Below, in pieces: positions 32,301-42,080 of a DNA stretch of 64,000 nt (the first letter of the stretch is position 1; every line of letters starts with the position of its first letter). The notes beneath the pieces were generated by a model, which worked only from the letters and a program-made list of their open reading frames with translations, was not told the origin of the DNA and did not search any database. The position numbers and the translations under genes are program-made. This DNA is from Parietichytrium sp. I65-24A. Taxonomy: Eukaryota > Sar > Bigyra > Thraustochytrida > Thraustochytriidae. The stretch is from contig BLSF01000078.1 in the NCBI GenBank assembly GCA_012862575.1, positions 103,750 to 167,749 of the forward strand, in the 5' to 3' direction.

Positions 32301-35203
32301 ACTTTGTTACCCGCAAAGCCTGTGACAAATTGTGGGAATACGCTTCTGTGGCTCCAATTGGTTTTCCCATGGAGCATCCTACCATCAAGATCCCGGCAAG
32401 CAGATGGTTGCGACCCAGCCAAGTTTCTGTGATGGGGGTGTACCTCACTGATGAGCGTAAAGAGCCCAATTTTGCGGTGGTACTGCGCGGGGATGGTTCC
32501 ATTAAAGATTACGACAAGCTTCCATCCATTGTCAAGCGCGACGAGGTGGAGAGGCGGCTGCTGGCTCTAATGGAAAAGACTGGTCCGTACATTGTTGCTC
32601 TGAACGGAAGTGCCGGGATGCGTATGCGCGGCATACTCTTTGGTTTGGAGCGCATTGCTCTCGAGCGCGCGGAGAGAGTAAAAAACTCGGGCGATGAGGA
32701 TTATCGAGACGAATTCGATGCAGTTGAGGAGAACCGAGATGGAATCTTTATACCAGTCATTCTGAACGACGAGGTGGCATATGTTTCCGGAACCTGCGAA
32801 AGGCGGTCCAAGGAGTTTCCAGACTTCCATACTCACTTGCGAAGGGCGATTGCAACGGCTCGTTGTGCACAGAATCAGCTCTCGGAGGTGTGTGCACTGT
32901 GGACGGATTACTCTCGAGCGGATGTTTCCAAGATGGACACCAACGAGATTTTTTCGCTCAATTTACACCCAAAGCAGAACCAGCTTCCAACAATGTCCCT
33001 TCTCCGTTCACTGGAGAAGGTTCTTGTCTCGGCTGTCGCGTTTAGCGGTGTGGATTTGAACCATGTTGTTCGGCAAGCTCATGCCAGGAGCATCGTGCCA
33101 TTTACTCCGGGGCTCGGATTTCGCAAAGCAGATGCCCTCGTCAGGGCTGTCGAGCGATCGGGCAGGACCGTCACGGAACGCATGCAACTCCTTCCCTTGC
33201 TTGGAGGCGTTGACCGCGACGATGACTACGGCGGAGAGGATGACGTTGACTCTGGAGGCGTTGTCTACAAAAACACGGCCGGATACCTCCAAATTTGGGA
33301 TAGGGCCGTGGACCCATTTGACGAGGCGCGGAACTCTTCGGGTATACACTCTATCAACTGGCTTGACATGACTCGCGTTCACCCTGAGCTCGAGGACATG
33401 GCAATTTACTTGTGCTGGGAGGTCAAATACCCAGACCGCCACCTTCCTGAACGTGACGAGGAAGGGAAAATTCATGTAAAGACACGCGCCTGCATTAGAG
33501 ATGTCATGGAGAAATCTTACCGTCGGGTCGAGAATCGCATGGCCAACGATCCGCTATGGCTCGCCAAGCGCGGTTCTGCACTCTGGATGCCTTTTACGGA
33601 TTTGCAGAAAGACCGAAGCTCTATGCTTTTGGATCAAAGGCGACCGCTGTACGGCCCGGTGCCCCTGAGAAACCCAGAGGCCGATCCCTTGGAGTGGGAA
33701 ATCAGCCAAGATTTGATTTCTTCTGTAAACTTGGACAGTGCAATCGAAGCTATGCAGACTGTCGTGGAGGCCGACCTCTTGCATGAGGATCAGCTTGTGC
33801 TCTGCAAAAAAGAAATCCAGCTTCCATTTGCTTCCTGTTTCAAAGCGCGTGGACCGCCATCAAATGCAGAGCTCTTCGAATTATTAACAAGCGAAGACGA
33901 CAAGTCTCTGGCTCAAGGAACTGATGTCACAGCTAGAATCGTGAACTTCAAGGACCAGTGGGTGGAGGTGCAGCTCGACAATGGCATCCGGGGCAGTATC
34001 CACAAAAACGCGCTGTCCGACGAGAGGGTCTTTCTCAATATGAATGGAGACCCGAACGACCCATCCCAGGCCAACCCACTCAAGAAGTGGGTAGAGGAGT
34101 ATTTGGGCTTGTCACTAGGATCGCACATCCCTGCGAGAGTGTTGGAAGTGAACAAGGACAAATTCTCCGTGAGGCTCACAGCGAAGCCGTCTGCGATCAA
34201 TCGTATGCCTTACGTAGAGGTAAAGGACATTTACTGGCGCAGGCCGGAGACGCTTGAAGAGCGGAGACAGGCGCGTAAGGGGAGGGCGCGTACCGCGGAT
34301 GGCGCCCTCAAAAGGCCAATCACACATCCTGCTTTCCAGAACATTACAAGTCAGGAAGCAGAGGCATATCTTGAGAGTAAAGCCATCGGCGATTATGTCG
34401 TACGTCCCAGCACTCGTGGCGTGATGCATCTCAGTGTGACATGGAAGGTCGCTGGCGAGCCGAAATCCCTCTTTCAGCATGTTGGGGTGGACGAAATGGG
34501 CAAGAAACCGAATGACCCCAAGCTGGGCAAGCCTCTACGGATTGGGCACTTAGAATACGAAGATCTGGACGAGCTTTTGGCTCGTCACATTTCGTCTGCC
34601 GCGGACTTTTTGACGGATATGTACAACTTTCGTGTGTTCCGAAATGCGCCAAGACAAGATGTCGAGAAAGAGTGCGCAAGGGAAAAGGCGAAAGCTCCGA
34701 AGCGCATTCCGTACTTTTTGGCTCCATTGGATGATCACCCAGGGTACTTTGCGCTGTATTATCAGCCAGGCTCTTCCGTTCGGAGAGTAAAGGTGTCTGT
34801 AACCCCAGATGGCTTTAAAATGGAAGGGCAAGTCTTTAATGACTTGGAGGCGATGATCACCTACTTTAAGGGAAACTTTCAAAAGTTTGGCCGACCACGT
34901 GGCGGACCGCACGGGGGCTCGCGATCGGGGCCTGGGCGCTATGGCGGATCTGGCGGTGGTGGCGGCTATGGCAGCCGCGGCTACGGTGGTGGCAGCAGTG
35001 GCGGTAACTACGGTGGAGGAGGCGGTGGCGGCTACGGTGGCAGCTATGGCGGTGGTGGCTACGGTGGCAGCTATGGCGGTAGCAGCGGCGGCGGCGGCGG
35101 CTACGGCGGTAGCTATGGCGGTAGCGGCGGCGGCGGTGGATATGGTGGTGGCGGCAGCAGTTATGGCGGCGGAGGTGGATATGGAGGCAGCAGCTACCGT
35201 TGA
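29345..35203 (+). CDS. SPT6: Transcription elongation factor Spt6 with Gly/Tyr-rich tail
   Basis: 1952 aa, single exon, from the first ATG. Order: very acidic Asp/Glu/Lys N-terminus (1-300, histone/Spn1-binding type region), helix-turn-helix (about 415-455), YqgF-like core (about 1030-1205), helix-hairpin-helix (about 1240-1280, SIVPFTPGLGFRKADAL), S1 domain (about 1527-1613, ARIVNFKDQWVEVQLDNGIRG), and tandem SH2 (about 1658-1740 with DYVVRPSTRG, and about 1789-1850). Spt6 is a histone H3-H4 chaperone on elongating RNA polymerase II; its SH2 pair binds the phosphorylated Rpb1 linker. After the second SH2 the last 100 residues are a low-complexity GGYGGSYGG tail, more like hnRNP proteins than the usual Spt6 C-terminus. 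The gene is tail-to-tail with the DHHC gene (176 bp between stops). Confidence 0.97.
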   Translation: MSDKDEDVSSASSDEEEEKEKDQSKGNPSAAAKSSSKPVDSEDDDDDDDDDDDDDDGDDDDKKKRKPASPSDQPQAKKARNMAIEDEASEDDDDDEDGIFGKKKKKKQQGKKKAGSDDDDDDDDEEEGDGNEYHKDGFVVSSDEEEEDDDDDERESSSKKQKKKRRFKKAKARIQLDEDDLDLVREAKEIETGQKQGSGGFIADSEDEGGEGDERDESDDDADDFIVSDGPRRRKKRRDDDEEGMDDQLLDQESSYNQLFSYSRELFEFGDVADRDYDDEEEPEWTEERGEKRLDQVKVQIEEMFEFNVRAENYLLEADEEIRKTDLPERLQLLEKSYGLKRSIAYGGELYLRSPDSLGNGPPSAFAMQMDPLSMNLSGGAIGDSSNSLASQRAAQRKWVCARLVDLYRNRGHGPEEIPTAESLVDAVGNALRYLQQQNLEIPFIFMYRYHNIKPLSLEDLWHIQDFSYRYALLVERRETLVALIKKVVPSEFIDEETLQGTVVDQGALESSSAIGGAKPLREALIKSINEKKPEFLTIDWLRDVHNYVVFKFGYVDQANTTEEAQEQRKRRKAAKLAKRRAKMEAKKKKENAVAKSTNRKEIDALFDDDEDDGDYNPEGKSNAKEGGASEQANTQDGSQGGPSAAGGDDANADDSADDSDDSDLSSDDEGTAALNKMESDDSDDEAHAERLATLREMAKRRTETVKRKAEKSAKKRGVRRNEYRLANYLALRKHNLEALTRFIASPMRFAACVAEGDVLFPVPEHADVDPTTMVLSAIGNELDNEAAVESIAVQNLATEIAMEPRVREFVKHLYQREGAVTTKLTVRGRSIIAVDPLHEYFQVASLHNKPYHLFLAKPAPGSNETDYRDQMMMIASAEQEKLLSKHCNRAQLTYEMMRRLAPYLLTKDGVDKVNLGTVLEEGQSDPTIAATTGRTDEAQVRLPEDDTFYLWDRIRYQVLKTLVVRHLLPYAEKQMFHELLVYSRDFVTRKACDKLWEYASVAPIGFPMEHPTIKIPASRWLRPSQVSVMGVYLTDERKEPNFAVVLRGDGSIKDYDKLPSIVKRDEVERRLLALMEKTGPYIVALNGSAGMRMRGILFGLERIALERAERVKNSGDEDYRDEFDAVEENRDGIFIPVILNDEVAYVSGTCERRSKEFPDFHTHLRRAIATARCAQNQLSEVCALWTDYSRADVSKMDTNEIFSLNLHPKQNQLPTMSLLRSLEKVLVSAVAFSGVDLNHVVRQAHARSIVPFTPGLGFRKADALVRAVERSGRTVTERMQLLPLLGGVDRDDDYGGEDDVDSGGVVYKNTAGYLQIWDRAVDPFDEARNSSGIHSINWLDMTRVHPELEDMAIYLCWEVKYPDRHLPERDEEGKIHVKTRACIRDVMEKSYRRVENRMANDPLWLAKRGSALWMPFTDLQKDRSSMLLDQRRPLYGPVPLRNPEADPLEWEISQDLISSVNLDSAIEAMQTVVEADLLHEDQLVLCKKEIQLPFASCFKARGPPSNAELFELLTSEDDKSLAQGTDVTARIVNFKDQWVEVQLDNGIRGSIHKNALSDERVFLNMNGDPNDPSQANPLKKWVEEYLGLSLGSHIPARVLEVNKDKFSVRLTAKPSAINRMPYVEVKDIYWRRPETLEERRQARKGRARTADGALKRPITHPAFQNITSQEAEAYLESKAIGDYVVRPSTRGVMHLSVTWKVAGEPKSLFQHVGVDEMGKKPNDPKLGKPLRIGHLEYEDLDELLARHISSAADFLTDMYNFRVFRNAPRQDVEKECAREKAKAPKRIPYFLAPLDDHPGYFALYYQPGSSVRRVKVSVTPDGFKMEGQVFNDLEAMITYFKGNFQKFGRPRGGPHGGSRSGPGRYGGSGGGGGYGSRGYGGGSSGGNYGGGGGGGYGGSYGGGGYGGSYGGSSGGGGGYGGSYGGSGGGGGYGGGGSSYGGGGGYGGSSYR

Positions 35204-35379
35204 TCGGCGTCATCAACTTTGACGGATCTCCTTTTCCACTTTTTCGAAAGTGAACATACGGACCCGCACTATACACAGCACAGAACTAGCCGCAAGCACA
35301 ATGCATACAAATGTAGCCAAAACAATTTTTTACTTAGTCGTCATCACAGCTTTGGAAATAACATAAAAATCGAAGCAAA

Positions 35380-36390
35380 TTAGACCATGTGAGCAACGCC
35401 TTCGTGGAGGATAGACTTGCACGTTGGCCAGTGCATACCGTCGCCAGGAGGCGGCCGTGTACTTGGAAGGAGCCATGCCAAGGGGAATTTGGACTTTCCA
35501 AACACCTGTTGCCAATTTCTCGTGGAGCCGAGATCATAGTCATTTATAAACATTTTGCCCTTGTGCGTCGATTGCCTGGACTTTAGCCGATTGATGTGGT
35601 ACTCCAAGGTTGTCTGTGCGCTGAAAATTAGAAACATGTGAAAGCCCAGCAGCCCGGAAACAGCGATTTGGACGGAAAAGGTGAGCAGAAAAGAGAAGAG
35701 CCTTGATTGACTCATGCGGCCTTGCTCAAGAAACTGCTGCCGCACCAGAGCAGCGGCTTCCGGGTTGTGGAAATACTTCTCAAGGCCAAATTCCGCGCTG
35801 ACGGGATTGAACATGAGTGTGAGGCTAAATACGAACGTGCACCCGATCCAGAGATACACCAGAAACAGTACAAAGTACCTGTAATTCCTGTACCCGACGC
35901 AATTGTTCACCCACGGGCAGTGATGGTCCATCATCAGCACGCACTTGTCGCAGATGCTGCAATGATGCGTGCGCGGCGGCTTGGGTTTGTCGCACTTGCG
36001 GCACGGCTTGAACTGGTCCATGCTGCCCCTCTGCGAGTTGGCCGGCGGCACCACTCGCCGATTTGTCATCATGTTCCCTTCCTTCGAAGTCCCCACTAGC
36101 ACTTCCTCCACCGTGCCCAAAGTCTCGCTCGGCGGAGACCCAGGGTCCGTCATCGCGCACATGCCCCAGTTGAAAAAAATGTTGGCGGCCACCACTACCC
36201 CGAACCCGTACAGTCCCACACGCGCTCCCAAAGGTAGAGTGCTCGGCACCAGCGGGTCGTAAACCACCGACACGAACGCGACCCACGCCACAAGCGACAT
36301 GCCGATCATGATGAACACGGGCCCCACCGCCTGGCACAGCACCGACTGCAGCCGCTCGCCCGCGCGCAGCACTCCGCGCACTGTGCTCAT
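35380..36390 (-). CDS. DHHC-type protein S-palmitoyltransferase
   Basis: 336 aa, single exon. The Cys-rich DHHC domain is complete: [21 protein letters not shown], then [14 protein letters not shown] with DHHC at 155-158. There are four transmembrane segments (about 22-43, 56-77, 171-193 and 230-255), and a DPG motif sits at 82-84 before the domain. The C-terminal [16 protein letters not shown] resembles the family's conserved cytosolic segment (N-x-Y-D-x-G-x2-NW) seen in ZDHHC16/PFA-like enzymes. The enzyme attaches palmitate to cysteines of membrane proteins. The CaaX-box FHA protein at 17457-20609 has a nearby Cys that could in principle be a substrate, but there is no direct evidence. Confidence 0.96.
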   Translation of the reverse strand: MSTVRGVLRAGERLQSVLCQAVGPVFIMIGMSLVAWVAFVSVVYDPLVPSTLPLGARVGLYGFGVVVAANIFFNWGMCAMTDPGSPPSETLGTVEEVLVGTSKEGNMMTNRRVVPPANSQRGSMDQFKPCRKCDKPKPPRTHHCSICDKCVLMMDHHCPWVNNCVGYRNYRYFVLFLVYLWIGCTFVFSLTLMFNPVSAEFGLEKYFHNPEAAALVRQQFLEQGRMSQSRLFSFLLTFSVQIAVSGLLGFHMFLIFSAQTTLEYHINRLKSRQSTHKGKMFINDYDLGSTRNWQQVFGKSKFPLAWLLPSTRPPPGDGMHWPTCKSILHEGVAHMV

Positions 36391-37926
36391 GGCTGCCTTT
36401 CTTCCCTCCTCCTTCTCTCCACTTTACCAACTGCTCCGTTTGCTACGCTAGCCACCTGTTCCTTTCGAGTCCTTCCTCTCCTTCGTCCTTTGTCCTTCGT
36501 CCTTCGTCCTTCGCCGCCAGACAGAGACTCGGACAGACAAGACACACGGAGAGACGCAAGTGTCCCCGCTATCGCTCTGCGTCTGGCTACTCTCTCTCTC
36601 TCTGTGTGTGTGTGTGTGGGTGGGTGAGTGAGTGAGTGGCGGTTTCACGCGCGCACACTTTCTCTGTCTCTTTTCTTTAGAACGTACAAGTACGAGTACA
36701 AAAGTAGCGCTCGATTTGCACGGGCTTACCCGGGTCGTTTATGAGATGGCTCTCTCTTGAGGACCGAGACTAGGCGCGATTTGAGATTTGTTGTAATCAA
36801 AATGATGTCGGGAACGAGAGTTTCATGCTACCGGAACAGGTGCGATTGAGCTCTTGGTGAGACTACACTGGGTGTGTGGGCGTGGGGATCTTAAGCAATA
36901 GCATATCAACTGCTAGTTGGGAAATGGTGCCGTTACTAGCAAGGCACTACTCTTTTTAATGCTGGCTCTCTCCTGGTAGTTGACTGCTACGAAGCAGTAT
37001 CTATGATATCTATGAGAGGTGTGATCTGGCACTCGAAGCACATAGAGGTTACGTGAAAGGACTCAACGTGACGTAACATTGTGGGTAATATCAGAGTTTC
37101 GCGTCTGGAAGACGGCAAAGAGACGAATATTGATCCGTTCACCTGTGCCATAGCTGAGTATAAAACATTTTGCCGCGGTCTTTGGTCTTTGTTGACACGT
37201 AACTCTGATGTTTTTCATTCATTGAGATAGCCAATTGTCTGTAGAAACCACTCGACGTAGCCATCAAGCCATCGTCAAACGATTCAATTGATGAAACATT
37301 GAATGATTCTCGAATCGAACCTAAGTCTATTCATGTTGATTGCAACAACACGATTGGAGCGTGGTGAAAGTTGGCCGAGTTTGGCAATAGCTTCGTTTGT
37401 CCTGCATCCTGCGTCCTTCTGAATCCTCCTGCGTTCTGCTTTCTGCTTTCTGCTTTCTGCGTTCAGTGTTGAGCCCAGTCGAGCGAAGACTGTTCGCGTA
37501 GCAAGTGTTAGGAAGTCGGAAAGGCGCACGGGTTTGTTTGTACGTTCACTCCGCGCCCATCGTGACTTCAAGGATTAAGGTTGTGGTGCTCGACATTGAG
37601 CCGCGCTCCTGATCAAAGCCTTCACGCGCGGCCTCGCTACTGTTGGCCAGTTCTCTGCGGCAAGCTCGGGCAATCGAAAAGGGCTGCAGCGGACGGACTG
37701 CTGTTGGCCGAGGTGCGCTTTTCTGAGGGTGGAGGCGCCTTGCACTTTCGGAAACTCGTGCTTTCGATCAGGGAAAGTCTGGAGTTTGAAAGCCCGGCTC
37801 ACGTAGGACAGGCGTGTGCGTACGCGAGATTGTGTATACTGAAGCAAGGACCCGCACGCCAGAGGAATCTAGCTACCAATCTTGGAGAATACTGGAAGAG
37901 TCGCGCAGCGCGAAGTATCGTTCGCA
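36391..37926. other. Divergent intergenic region
   Basis: About 1.5 kb between the DHHC start (minus) and the myristoylated-protein start (plus). Contains GTCCTTC tandem units (36484-36512), a CT/GT run (36592-36640) and a TTTCTGC tandem (37436-37462). A 10-base match to the dispersed repeat family (GGGTTTGTTT, about 37530-37540) is too short to call. No gene is recognisable. Confidence 0.55.
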
Positions 37927-38610
37927 ATGGGGGCCACGGCCAGTGTGCCGAAAAGCGGAGCCCAAGATGCGGGTCAAGCTCCAGCGCAAAGCAGCGGGAG
38001 CAGCAAGGGGAGCGGAAAAGGGTTTGAAAAGCTTGGCAAGATGCGAGCACGCATGAGTTCAATTAATCTCCCAAGGATTCAACGCGCGGACAGTCAGGAC
38101 AAGAATCGCTTCTTTGGCGTGACCATTAATTTTCAAGGAGATGACAACGAAGGAGGCAAGGCTATGAATGCTGGTTGCCTCGTGTGCGACTGCACAGTAA
38201 AGCACGACTTGACGGAGCTGGAGACATCGCTTGATCTGCATATTACAGAGTATATTGAAGAGGAGGTGAAGAAACGAACCAACTATGTCCCAAATAAAAT
38301 CAGAAGCGGAGAGACCGCACGAGGCGCGAAGTATATCGGGCCATGGTTTCATGTGGAGTCGGCCGGGGTGGCGCCACCTGCAGTGCGCACAATTGTACCG
38401 CATTATTCCGATGGAGATTGGATAGAACCATGGCACGTAACAAGATGGGTCAAGTTTGAGGACCCTTATACGCACGTTAAGGCGAGGTTTCGGATCTGGA
38501 GACGTATCGAGCGGACAAAGTTGAAGCCACAGCCACAAATAGCGGAAGGCAACGAAGGAGAAGAAGAAGAAGGACAAGACGGCCGGATGAGCCCAGCTCG
38601 CCATGAGTAG
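37927..38610 (+). CDS. Predicted N-myristoylated protein of unknown function
   Basis: 227 aa from the ATG at 37927. The frame is open for about 15 codons upstream but without an ATG. The start MGATASVPKS fits an N-myristoylation signal (Gly2, Ser6), so the protein should attach to a membrane. A basic/Ser-rich region (1-60) precedes a folded segment with a C-x2-C-x-C cluster (84-89) and a Trp-rich part (IGPWFHVESAG, GDWIEPWHVTRW, RFRIWRRIER). The tail is acidic (EGNEGEEEEGQDG). I do not recognise the family; the Trp-rich part might be a beta-sandwich or lipid-binding fold, which is speculation. It is convergent with the Tudor-like gene. Confidence 0.68.
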   Translation: MGATASVPKSGAQDAGQAPAQSSGSSKGSGKGFEKLGKMRARMSSINLPRIQRADSQDKNRFFGVTINFQGDDNEGGKAMNAGCLVCDCTVKHDLTELETSLDLHITEYIEEEVKKRTNYVPNKIRSGETARGAKYIGPWFHVESAGVAPPAVRTIVPHYSDGDWIEPWHVTRWVKFEDPYTHVKARFRIWRRIERTKLKPQPQIAEGNEGEEEEGQDGRMSPARHE

Positions 38611-38898
38611 AGGCACGAACTAGAAAATCTGATTACTTTCGAGCTTTGTGTAAATTGTCAATATCCATCCACTTGTGTATGCTTAGTGAACCTGTTTCTT
38701 TGGGATTTCTATCCAGCTATTGGTTACGTGCCCTGCACGAGGAAAGAAAAAAAAATTAAAACAGGCGACAATCTCCGTGCGCTTTATTCAGCCCCGGCCA
38801 TGATGCCATGCCGCTTCGCAATCATATACAGGGATCATTCTTAAAGAGGAATATAAAGTTGTAATCGAGGACCAAACTGCGTAAACAGTGTGCCGGCT

Positions 38899-40035
38899 TT
38901 ACCTGGATATTTCTTGTGACAATTCCAGCATGACTTCGCGGATGAGGTTTTCATCCACAATTTGATTTCTCTGCGCCATCTCCAAGAACTTCTTCTCAAG
39001 ATTCGCCCTTGCTTTGGTCAGCTTGTCGATAACGTAGTTTGTCTGAGCCGCAGGATGCTCGCTGACCTTCTTGCCGCGTACCTCTTCCATCCTTTGCATG
39101 GCCTTCTTGATGATTCCGTCCAGCATCGCTGTGATCTGGCTTGAGGTCAAGAACACCTCCGACCCCTCCATATCTTGTGAAAGGTTTGCAAAAATGGTGG
39201 ACACGTCCTCGTCCTCCACCTGCCTCAGGTCCACGGAGAAGTTGGTGTTCTCGTCGCCATCTGAGTCCCAGTCCTCGCCCTCCTTCCTCCACTTGTGCGA
39301 GATATCGATCTCCGGCTCGTACAGGCTGTGATTGGCGCTGAACACTACCCTGGCCACGTCCTGGTCCGGGAACTCAGGCGGCCGCGCATCGTACACGAGC
39401 TCATATAGCTGTGCTTGTAACTCGTCCGCGTCGTCCGCGTCGTTCTCCAATACCGTGGTCTCACGGTCCAGCTTCCTTACCACCGCGCCCCACCATATTC
39501 TCTCACCCTCTGCAGCGTCATCCACGTCCTCGTCGTCGTCCTCTTCTCCATTCCCATTCCCATTCCCATTCCCATTCTCATTCCCATTCTCATTCCCACT
39601 CTCATTCGCATTCGCATTCTCCGTCTCCCCACCCTGGCTCTTCGTCTTGTTCTTGTTCTTGTTCTTGCTCTTGTTCTTCTTCTGCCCTTCCTCGCCGTCG
39701 TTCGCGCCACTGCTGCCACTGCTGCCACTGCTGCCACTGCTGCCACTGCTGCCACTGCTGCTCAGCACCCAGCACACTTCCACGCGTGACCCGTCGCGGA
39801 CACCAAACTGCGGCGCCAGGTCCACCACTCCTTCTGCTTCGCGCTCCTTGCTCTCTCCTTTCGCCTCTCCTTCCGCCTCTCCTTCCGCCTCCGTGCGTGC
39901 GCGCTCGCGGTCCTCGGCGTCGTTCTCGGCGTCCTCGGCGGGGACACCGTCCCGGCCACCCAGGCCACCCAGGCCACCCGGGCCGGACTGCGGCGCATCT
40001 GAGCGGGGACGCTTGCGCGCGGGGGACTCCGCCAT
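38899..40035 (-). CDS. Tudor-like-domain protein with coding microsatellites
   Basis: 378 aa from the ATG at 40035 (MAESPARKRPR, a basic nuclear-localisation-like start). The frame continues upstream only without ATG. A split Tudor/agenet-like fold is suggested by SRVEVCWVL (84-92), then after a long insertion RIWWGAVVRKLD (179-190), YELVYDA (211-217), ARVVFSANHSLYEPE (228-242) and W249. The insertion consists of (GSS)n and (GN)n or (NE)n low-complexity runs coded by tandem TGC and ATTCCC-type repeats. The C-terminal 80 residues form a charged coiled-coil-like region. Tudor folds often bind methylated histones or arginines, so a chromatin role is possible. Repeat lengths probably vary between strains. 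Confidence 0.66.
   Translation of the reverse strand: MAESPARKRPRSDAPQSGPGGLGGLGGRDGVPAEDAENDAEDRERARTEAEGEAEGEAKGESKEREAEGVVDLAPQFGVRDGSRVEVCWVLSSSGSSGSSGSSGSSGSSGANDGEEGQKKNKSKNKNKNKTKSQGGETENANANESGNENGNENGNGNGNGNGEEDDDEDVDDAAEGERIWWGAVVRKLDRETTVLENDADDADELQAQLYELVYDARPPEFPDQDVARVVFSANHSLYEPEIDISHKWRKEGEDWDSDGDENTNFSVDLRQVEDEDVSTIFANLSQDMEGSEVFLTSSQITAMLDGIIKKAMQRMEEVRGKKVSEHPAAQTNYVIDKLTKARANLEKKFLEMAQRNQIVDENLIREVMLELSQEISR
39540..39770 (-). repeat. In-frame minisatellites within the Tudor-like gene
   Basis: Hexamer CCCATT-type units (39549-39602), TTGTTC-type units (39650-39680) and CTGCTGCCA-type nine-base units (39711-39760) all keep the reading frame and encode GN, KNKN and GSS runs. 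The period is a multiple of three in each case, so length changes would be tolerated. Confidence 0.85.
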
Positions 40036-40907
40036 GTGTGGTCGTAGGAGGGGAAATGGGAAATGGGAAATGGGACAGGGGACAGGGGACAGGACGCACT
40101 TGTGGGGAAACCTTGTGGGGCGTATGCGACAGAGTGTGGGAGACAAGTGGAGCTTGAGAGAAGGGGTGTGGGGGCTGTGGGGGCTGTGGGGGCTATGGTA
40201 GTGTGTAGGGGGGCGTAAGGAGAATGAGATTAATGCTGTTGAACGTTTTCTTGTTGTTCTTGATTGATTGATTGACAGTGCAGTGTGAGGAGTGTGTGAG
40301 GTGATGATCCATGGACCAAACACGTTTTATAGTTTGGTGCGATTTGGTGCCGAAAATCGAGGATATAGTCTATGGATTATCTGAAGGGAGGAAGGGAGAG
40401 AGCGGATCGAGTACAACAAATTTTGCTTGGTAGCGGGAAGCTAGTGTTTTCTTTTCCGTTTACTGTTAGTTGGATATTTTTGTGCTAACATTGTGATTTT
40501 CAAGAGGGGTTTGAAAAATATAAACCGAGTTTGGTTGGAGAAGTGCGCATCACTTCCCGCTCGAAGACTTGCCAAAAAAATTGTGCTTCGTCAATTTTGC
40601 CGCGCCACGAAGTGTTCTTGTAGTAGCATCCCTACTAAGATTTCGTGAAAGAAAATTGCTCCTGCCTCCAGGGCTCTGCGAGCCGCGAGCGCAGAGATCG
40701 TTGCATGGAGGAACTCTTTGATGCCATGTAAACTGCTTGGAACCGCGTATCCAAGTCAAGCAAATTTGATTTTGTAGAGTTGGAGTCCAATGGAGCTTGG
40801 CCGAGGATGGCCCAAGGGATCTGGATTGTCTCTTGTTTAGAACGGGGGAATATGCTTTGTCGTTCCGTCAGCGCAAGACAGTCCTTTTCAGGTTCAGGTG
40901 TCATGAC
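40036..40907. other. Intergenic stretch upstream of the Tudor-like gene
   Basis: Contains GGGAAAT and GGGACAG tandem units (40052-40095) and GGGGGCT units (40168-40195) just upstream of the Tudor-like ATG. An 89-codon minus frame (40904-40635) directly follows the ankyrin gene stop, begins with ATG and has no recognisable family. It may be 3' UTR of the ankyrin gene. Confidence 0.5.
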
Positions 40908-42080
40908 TTAGCATGCGAGGCGATAAGGTTGTATTCTCTCAAGCCAAGTGGCCGTGTTTTCGCAGCCGCCGCCTGCAAAGCAAATTATGAGCTCAATTGG
41001 CCCAATCGGAAGTCCAGTATATGTCTCCAAAAGCCTGTGCACCCCACTCCATCGCATCTTAAAATCCGTCTTGTGCCATATATGAACATTCGCTTTTGAG
41101 AAATTTTCCGCAAAACGCAGACTTTCGCACCTGTTGTAGAATCTGAAGCGCTCTTCGTCATCGAGCAAGAGAATACAGTTTCTCGCTGTTTGATGACAGC
41201 CCTTGACGATACATGCGTCAGTGGCAGGACTGGGAGCGATGCGGGCAAGTAATGCGCTTATCATGTTGGGTTGGCCGTATCTCACTGCCAAGCGAAGGAA
41301 CCTGTGATTTATTTCGACTCTCGCCACCAGTTCGTTGAACGTCTTCCATGCACGATTAGTAATCGCCTGCTCCAAGGCAGCACTGTAATCCGCGTCGGGG
41401 TAAAGTTCGACAAAACACTCCACCAACTCAAGATGATCGCTCCCAACTGCTTCGAGCAGCGCAAGGTTATTGACTTCAGGATCGTACACAGTTCGCGGAT
41501 GGCGCAAGAGCATCTTGACGATTTCGGCGTTGCCCAGGGCAGCAGCCAAGATCAAAGGAGAGCCGCGTGGATTGATTCTCGGGTGGCCAAGGAACATGGA
41601 GACGATTTCTTCTGCGTTTCTCTCTATAGCTTTTACCAGTGAGTAGCTGTTGCAAAAGTTTGGATCCACTAAATGCGACGACAAGAGAATGCGGGTCACA
41701 ACGAGGTCCCTGTTCAGCGCAGCATTCATCAAGACCTCGCTGCCGCTGCAAAGCGGATCGTACTTGTGCAGTAGCCCCAGCGCACTATTATTCCTCGTTC
41801 TCGCTGCCTCTGCTTTGGCCAACCAAATCTGCTCGCGAGAGAACGCAAATTCTTTCAACAACGCCACTACATTCTGCCGACCTGCCCTCATCGCGGCGAA
41901 CAATTGCTCGATCCCAGCTGGATGCTTTCGGCGCTTTTGGTCCATCAGCGACACTTCAAAATCCAGATGGGCGCGCTCCCGGCACGCCTTCAGTGCATCT
42001 TCCAGCGCGGCGTCCCACCACCAGCACTCTTGAGCGTCAACCGCGAGGCCAGGCGCCTCGGCAACTGCATCGTCCGCCAT
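40908..42080 (-). CDS. Ankyrin-repeat protein
   Basis: 390 aa, single exon, ATG at 42080. The clearest ankyrin unit is SPLILAAALGNAEIVKMLLRH (174-194). Weaker units before and after (for example NSALGLLHKYDPL..., SEVLMNAALNRDLVVTRILLSS..., NLALLEAVGSDHLELVECFVE...) suggest six to eight degenerate repeats between about 55 and 310. The N-terminus is acidic with a WWWD cluster. The last 80 residues (VHIWHKTDFKMRW...ICFAGGG) are not ankyrin and I do not recognise them. Ankyrin proteins of this type are protein-protein adaptors; partner and location are unknown. Confidence 0.8.
   Translation of the reverse strand: MADDAVAEAPGLAVDAQECWWWDAALEDALKACRERAHLDFEVSLMDQKRRKHPAGIEQLFAAMRAGRQNVVALLKEFAFSREQIWLAKAEAARTRNNSALGLLHKYDPLCSGSEVLMNAALNRDLVVTRILLSSHLVDPNFCNSYSLVKAIERNAEEIVSMFLGHPRINPRGSPLILAAALGNAEIVKMLLRHPRTVYDPEVNNLALLEAVGSDHLELVECFVELYPDADYSAALEQAITNRAWKTFNELVARVEINHRFLRLAVRYGQPNMISALLARIAPSPATDACIVKGCHQTARNCILLLDDEERFRFYNRCESLRFAENFSKANVHIWHKTDFKMRWSGVHRLLETYTGLPIGPIELIICFAGGGCENTATWLERIQPYRLAC

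Noticed and set aside
39332-40201. Long plus-strand frames opposite the Tudor-like gene
   Set aside because: Composed of Ser/Phe/Pro and HSHSHS runs from the complement of the coding minisatellites; shadows.
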